DNA of 57,400 bases from assembly GCF_018861705.1 (NCBI RefSeq), contig NZ_JAHLEC010000014.1, forward strand, positions 1 to 57,400, given 5' to 3'. Positions within the stretch are counted from its first letter, which is position 1; every line of letters begins with the position of its first letter. The translations under genes were made by a program, and so were the position numbers. Source of the stretch: Clostridium psychrophilum. Lineage in GTDB: Bacteria > Bacillota > Clostridia > Clostridiales > Clostridiaceae. Shown one piece after another: positions 55,263 to 57,400 of the stretch. The notes beneath the pieces were generated by a model. That model saw nothing but the letters and a program-made list of their open reading frames with translations. It had not been told where the DNA came from and ran no database searches.

Positions 55263-55595
55263 TTATCCCTTACCATATTTTATAACATTAACATCAGAAG
55301 TTAAAACAAGCCCTTCTTTTACCATTTCATTAATTATTGGCAATGCTTTTTCAACCATTTCTGATTTATCAATTACTTCAACAATTATAGGAAGGCTTGA
55401 GCTTAAATCAAGTATTTTCATATTATGGATTGCCCTTGATTTACCATAACTCTCAAGACCTCGCGTTACAGTTACTCCCGCCATTCCTAGTTCTTTTAAC
55501 TTTATAACTAATGCATGGTATAAATTATGACCCTTATACTTAGAATCTTCGCTAACATAGATTTTTAGAACTTTGCAATTATCACTTGGTTTCAT
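55263..55595 (-). CDS. DUF190-family protein
   Basis: This 110-residue protein matches the PII-like DUF190 family: LKIYVSEDSKYKGHNLYHAL, AGVTVTRGLESYGKSRAIHN and LSSSLPIIVEVIDKSE. It follows two fluoride-channel genes on the same strand (15 bases after the nearer), a recurrent arrangement. It may sense a small molecule and modulate the channels, but this is inference. AAAGGAGGA precedes the ATG. Confidence 0.9.
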   Translation of the reverse strand: MKPSDNCKVLKIYVSEDSKYKGHNLYHALVIKLKELGMAGVTVTRGLESYGKSRAIHNMKILDLSSSLPIIVEVIDKSEMVEKALPIINEMVKEGLVLTSDVNVIKYGKG

Positions 55596-55609
55596 TTTTA
55601 TCCTCCTTT

Positions 55610-55963
55610 TTATAAATTCCCTATTTTACTTCCTATAAAATATCCTATTAAACCGAGTATTACTGAAGATAATATATATATAAAGGCATTTAGTTTTTCT
55701 TTTTCTTGAAATAGATTAAAACCCTCATACATAAAGGTCGAAAACGTCGTATATGCGCCGAGAAAGCCATCACCGAGTAGTAACATCATACTAGTACTAA
55801 CTCCAATAGTACTCACAATACCAAGTAAAAGAGCACCTGTAATATTTATAATAAAAGTTCCTATTGGGAAAGTAGTCTTAGACTTTTCACTTATAAATTT
55901 ACCAAGGCTATAGCGAACCAAACTTCCGGCGGCACCACCAACCGCAACAAGCATATATGTCAT
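55610..55963 (-). CDS. fluC: Fluoride channel subunit FluC (CrcB)
   Basis: FluC (117 residues) has four helices and exports fluoride as a dual-topology dimer. GGAAGSLVRYSLGKF, TFIINITGALLLGI and GFLGAYTTFSTFMYE, with the TTFSTF motif that lines the pore, are intact. Gram-positive bacteria often carry two diverged adjacent copies that form a heterodimer; the partner is the gene just upstream. Confidence 0.93.
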   Translation of the reverse strand: MTYMLVAVGGAAGSLVRYSLGKFISEKSKTTFPIGTFIINITGALLLGIVSTIGVSTSMMLLLGDGFLGAYTTFSTFMYEGFNLFQEKEKLNAFIYILSSVILGLIGYFIGSKIGNL

Positions 55964-56006
55964 TGTTTAACCTCCAATTTGTCTTTTAATTTCATAATTT
56001 AATGAT

Positions 56007-56414
56007 TTAAGAGATGTCTTGCTGATTTTTGAATCTTACAATCACTTCCCTTGCGATTACGACTCCAAAGTAAGAGGCACAAAGTCCAAGCATTACTGAA
56101 AATCCAATATAAGATATAGAAGAATAATAGTCACCTTGTCTCATAAGATTTACGGTTTCTTTGCAAAGAGTTGAGAAAGTTGTGAAAGCTCCCAAAAATC
56201 CAGTAGCAATTCCTAGTCTTATATCAGCATCAAAAGTAAATACTTCGAAGGCAATAGTTAGTGTAAGTGCTAAAAGTAAGCTTCCTGAAATATTAACAAA
56301 CAAAGTATTTATCGGTATAATTTCTTTATAATTAATAATATGTATATTTTTAATTATATATCTGAGTACTGCGCCCAGCATTCCACCTATAGCAATATAT
56401 ATGTATTTTCTCAT
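56007..56414 (-). CDS. fluC: Fluoride channel subunit FluC (CrcB), second copy
   Basis: This 135-residue FluC-family protein has GGMLGAVLRYIIKNI, NTLFVNISGSLLLALT and GFLGAFTTFSTLCKE with four helices. It is 43 bases upstream of the other fluC copy on the same strand and diverged from it, as in heterodimeric fluoride channels. GAGGATGTG precedes the ATG. No fluoride riboswitch core was found in the 480 bases upstream. Confidence 0.92.
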   Translation of the reverse strand: MRKYIYIAIGGMLGAVLRYIIKNIHIINYKEIIPINTLFVNISGSLLLALTLTIAFEVFTFDADIRLGIATGFLGAFTTFSTLCKETVNLMRQGDYYSSISYIGFSVMLGLCASYFGVVIAREVIVRFKNQQDIS

Positions 56415-56895
56415 AAAATCATCACATCCTCTAAGTTATTATGTCTAATTTCATAACTAAATTATGTAACTTAAAACATAACAAGGTATATATAATATTA
56501 CCATATAGAAATTATGAATTCAACGATAAATAGGTACAACTATGCTAAAATAACTAGGCTAGGGGGCATTGTTAAAATATACAAATCTTATATAAGATTT
56601 GTATATTTATTTATGTTTTGTATAATACTGCATTAAATAATATCTAAAGGGTATTAGATATTATTTTTAAAGCAATATAGATAATAATTGTTTTAATTTG
56701 TATAAAGAGGTAATAATTATAAGGGACTATAATATGTGTATAAATTAATATATAATAAAAATAGAGTACAATATATAAATTGTATTTGTATTGTAAGTTG
56801 ATTATATATAATTAATTATATATAATAGAGTGTACAACGTAAAAATCTATACAAGAATATAGAATCTTAATTATATTATACAAGGAGGAAGATAA
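56415..56895. other. AT-rich intergenic region with long palindrome
   Basis: No gene is seen in about 480 bases. AAATATACAAATCTTATATA leads into a perfect palindrome of 34 bases (56575-56608, AAATATACAAATCTTA mirrored by TAAGATTTGTATATTT), which could terminate rightward transcripts. A run of TATATAAT-like and TGTAC-containing sequences (56740-56870) precedes the next gene and may contain its promoter. Confidence 0.45.
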
Positions 56896-57141
56896 ATGGA
56901 TATAGATGTTAACACACCACTTGATGGACTTTTAAAGGATTGGTCTAAGTATTCACAAAAGCTTATGCATACTATGCTAACTGATAAAGCTGAACTTGAT
57001 GAGTTTAATAAAATAAAATTAGTTTTAAAAACAAAAGGTATTAGAAAATTAGAAATACATAATGTTTATGAGAATGAATACATTTTGCATTATGTTAAGC
57101 AAGGTGGTTTATTCCAAAAGCAAATTATGCTTAATGAGTAA
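56896..57141 (+). CDS. Small protein of unknown function
   Basis: This 81-residue protein has no signal peptide or membrane helix and a mixed charge. It starts MDIDVNTPLDGLLKDWSKYS and ends QGGLFQKQIMLNE. No family is recognised. A strong AAGGAGG lies 7 bases before the ATG, and a terminator follows, so it is probably a real single-gene unit. Confidence 0.7.
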   Translation: MDIDVNTPLDGLLKDWSKYSQKLMHTMLTDKAELDEFNKIKLVLKTKGIRKLEIHNVYENEYILHYVKQGGLFQKQIMLNE

Positions 57142-57182
57142 GTGATTATTGATAAAACTAAAGATATAGAATGACTTAAAAG

Positions 57183-57212
57183 ATAACTAGATTATATACT
57201 AGTTATTTTTTA
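57183..57212 (+). terminator. Terminator after the small gene
   Basis: ATAACTAG pairs with CTAGTTAT around ATTATATA, followed by TTTTTA. Confidence 0.75.
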
Positions 57213-57291
57213 TATACTAATAAATTAAGAGCAATTTTGTATAAAACAAGTATTATACAAAGTTATGTTTAAAGGTTGAGAAATTATTTGG

Positions 57292-57400
57292 TGAATTGAA
57301 AAAGTAACTTCCACTTTGCAGAGTTAACTTCCACCGTAAAAAGAGTTGAAAAAGTTTTTCAATAAAAAAACGTTTATTTTTGCTATTCTTCTAACAAAAT
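57292..57400. mobile_element. Possible insertion-sequence end (IS21-like?)
   Basis: TGAATTGAAAAAGTAACTTC then CAC (57292-57314), and GTTAACTTCCAC again at 57323-57334, are direct copies about 20 bases apart. The first is the inverted counterpart of the segment at 82-104. Multiple short repeats inside a terminus fit an IS21-type element beginning here and running off the window. No transposase is in view, so this remains a suggestion. Confidence 0.4.

Noticed and set aside
56415-56600. Fluoride riboswitch upstream of the fluC genes
   Set aside because: Looked for the conserved GATGG, CC and CTGATG segments on the minus strand and did not find them.

Overview
The window is low-GC, clostridial DNA, and every gene reads well as Clostridium sensu lato. 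The evidence is strong AAGGAGG ribosome-binding sites, frequent GTG/TTG starts, butyrate fermentation genes (ptb-buk), cwlD, rubrerythrins, rubredoxin, anaerobic ribonucleotide reductase and a ferredoxin-type thioredoxin reductase. The species cannot be named from sequence alone.

Region 1 (about 140-20280) is the S10-spc-alpha ribosomal protein cluster read rightwards: rpsJ to rpmC/rpsQ, rplN to secY, adk, a broken map, a KOW protein, infA, rpmJ, rpsM, rpsK, rpsD, rpoA, rplQ. It is followed by the ECF transporter energizing module ecfA1-ecfA2-ecfT, truA, and rplM-rpsI behind their own promoter and leader. The methionine aminopeptidase gene is a pseudogene with a nonsense codon and an internal in-frame deletion.

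Region 2 (20330-38140) holds a Fe/Mn superoxide dismutase, the amidase cwlD and a TPR membrane protein. Next come thioredoxin with a flavin thioredoxin reductase lacking the NADPH-site motifs, and a SleB-like hydrolase under a c-di-AMP riboswitch. The c-di-AMP synthase pair cdaA-cdaR follows, then an FAD-dependent oxidoreductase, ptb-buk, glmM, and glmS with its self-cleaving ribozyme. Cell-wall precursor supply, c-di-AMP signalling and a c-di-AMP-controlled wall hydrolase sit side by side.

Region 3 (38140-46350) is looser. It has a DnaA-box cluster, a small membrane protein with an apparently lost ATG start, a large foldable element, and a cobalamin riboswitch ahead of nrdD-nrdG. It ends with a class A penicillin-binding protein carrying a Thr-Pro-Lys repeat tail, and a rubredoxin.

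Region 4 (46380-57400) holds a YnfA-family membrane protein, two SAM riboswitches in series ahead of metN-metI-metQ, two rubrerythrins, EcsC-like and DUF1003 proteins, a NifU-like scaffold with its GGGtGRT partner, a DUF190-fluC-fluC operon and a small unknown protein. Both window edges carry related TAACTTCCAC-type repeats in opposite orientation, resembling insertion-sequence ends.

The best leads are the map pseudogene, the tandem SAM riboswitches, an NrdG with a CX5CX2C cluster motif under B12 control, a CsoR/CstR-like palindrome shared by the trxA and NifU-like/GGGtGRT promoters, and the foldable element at 39270-39370.
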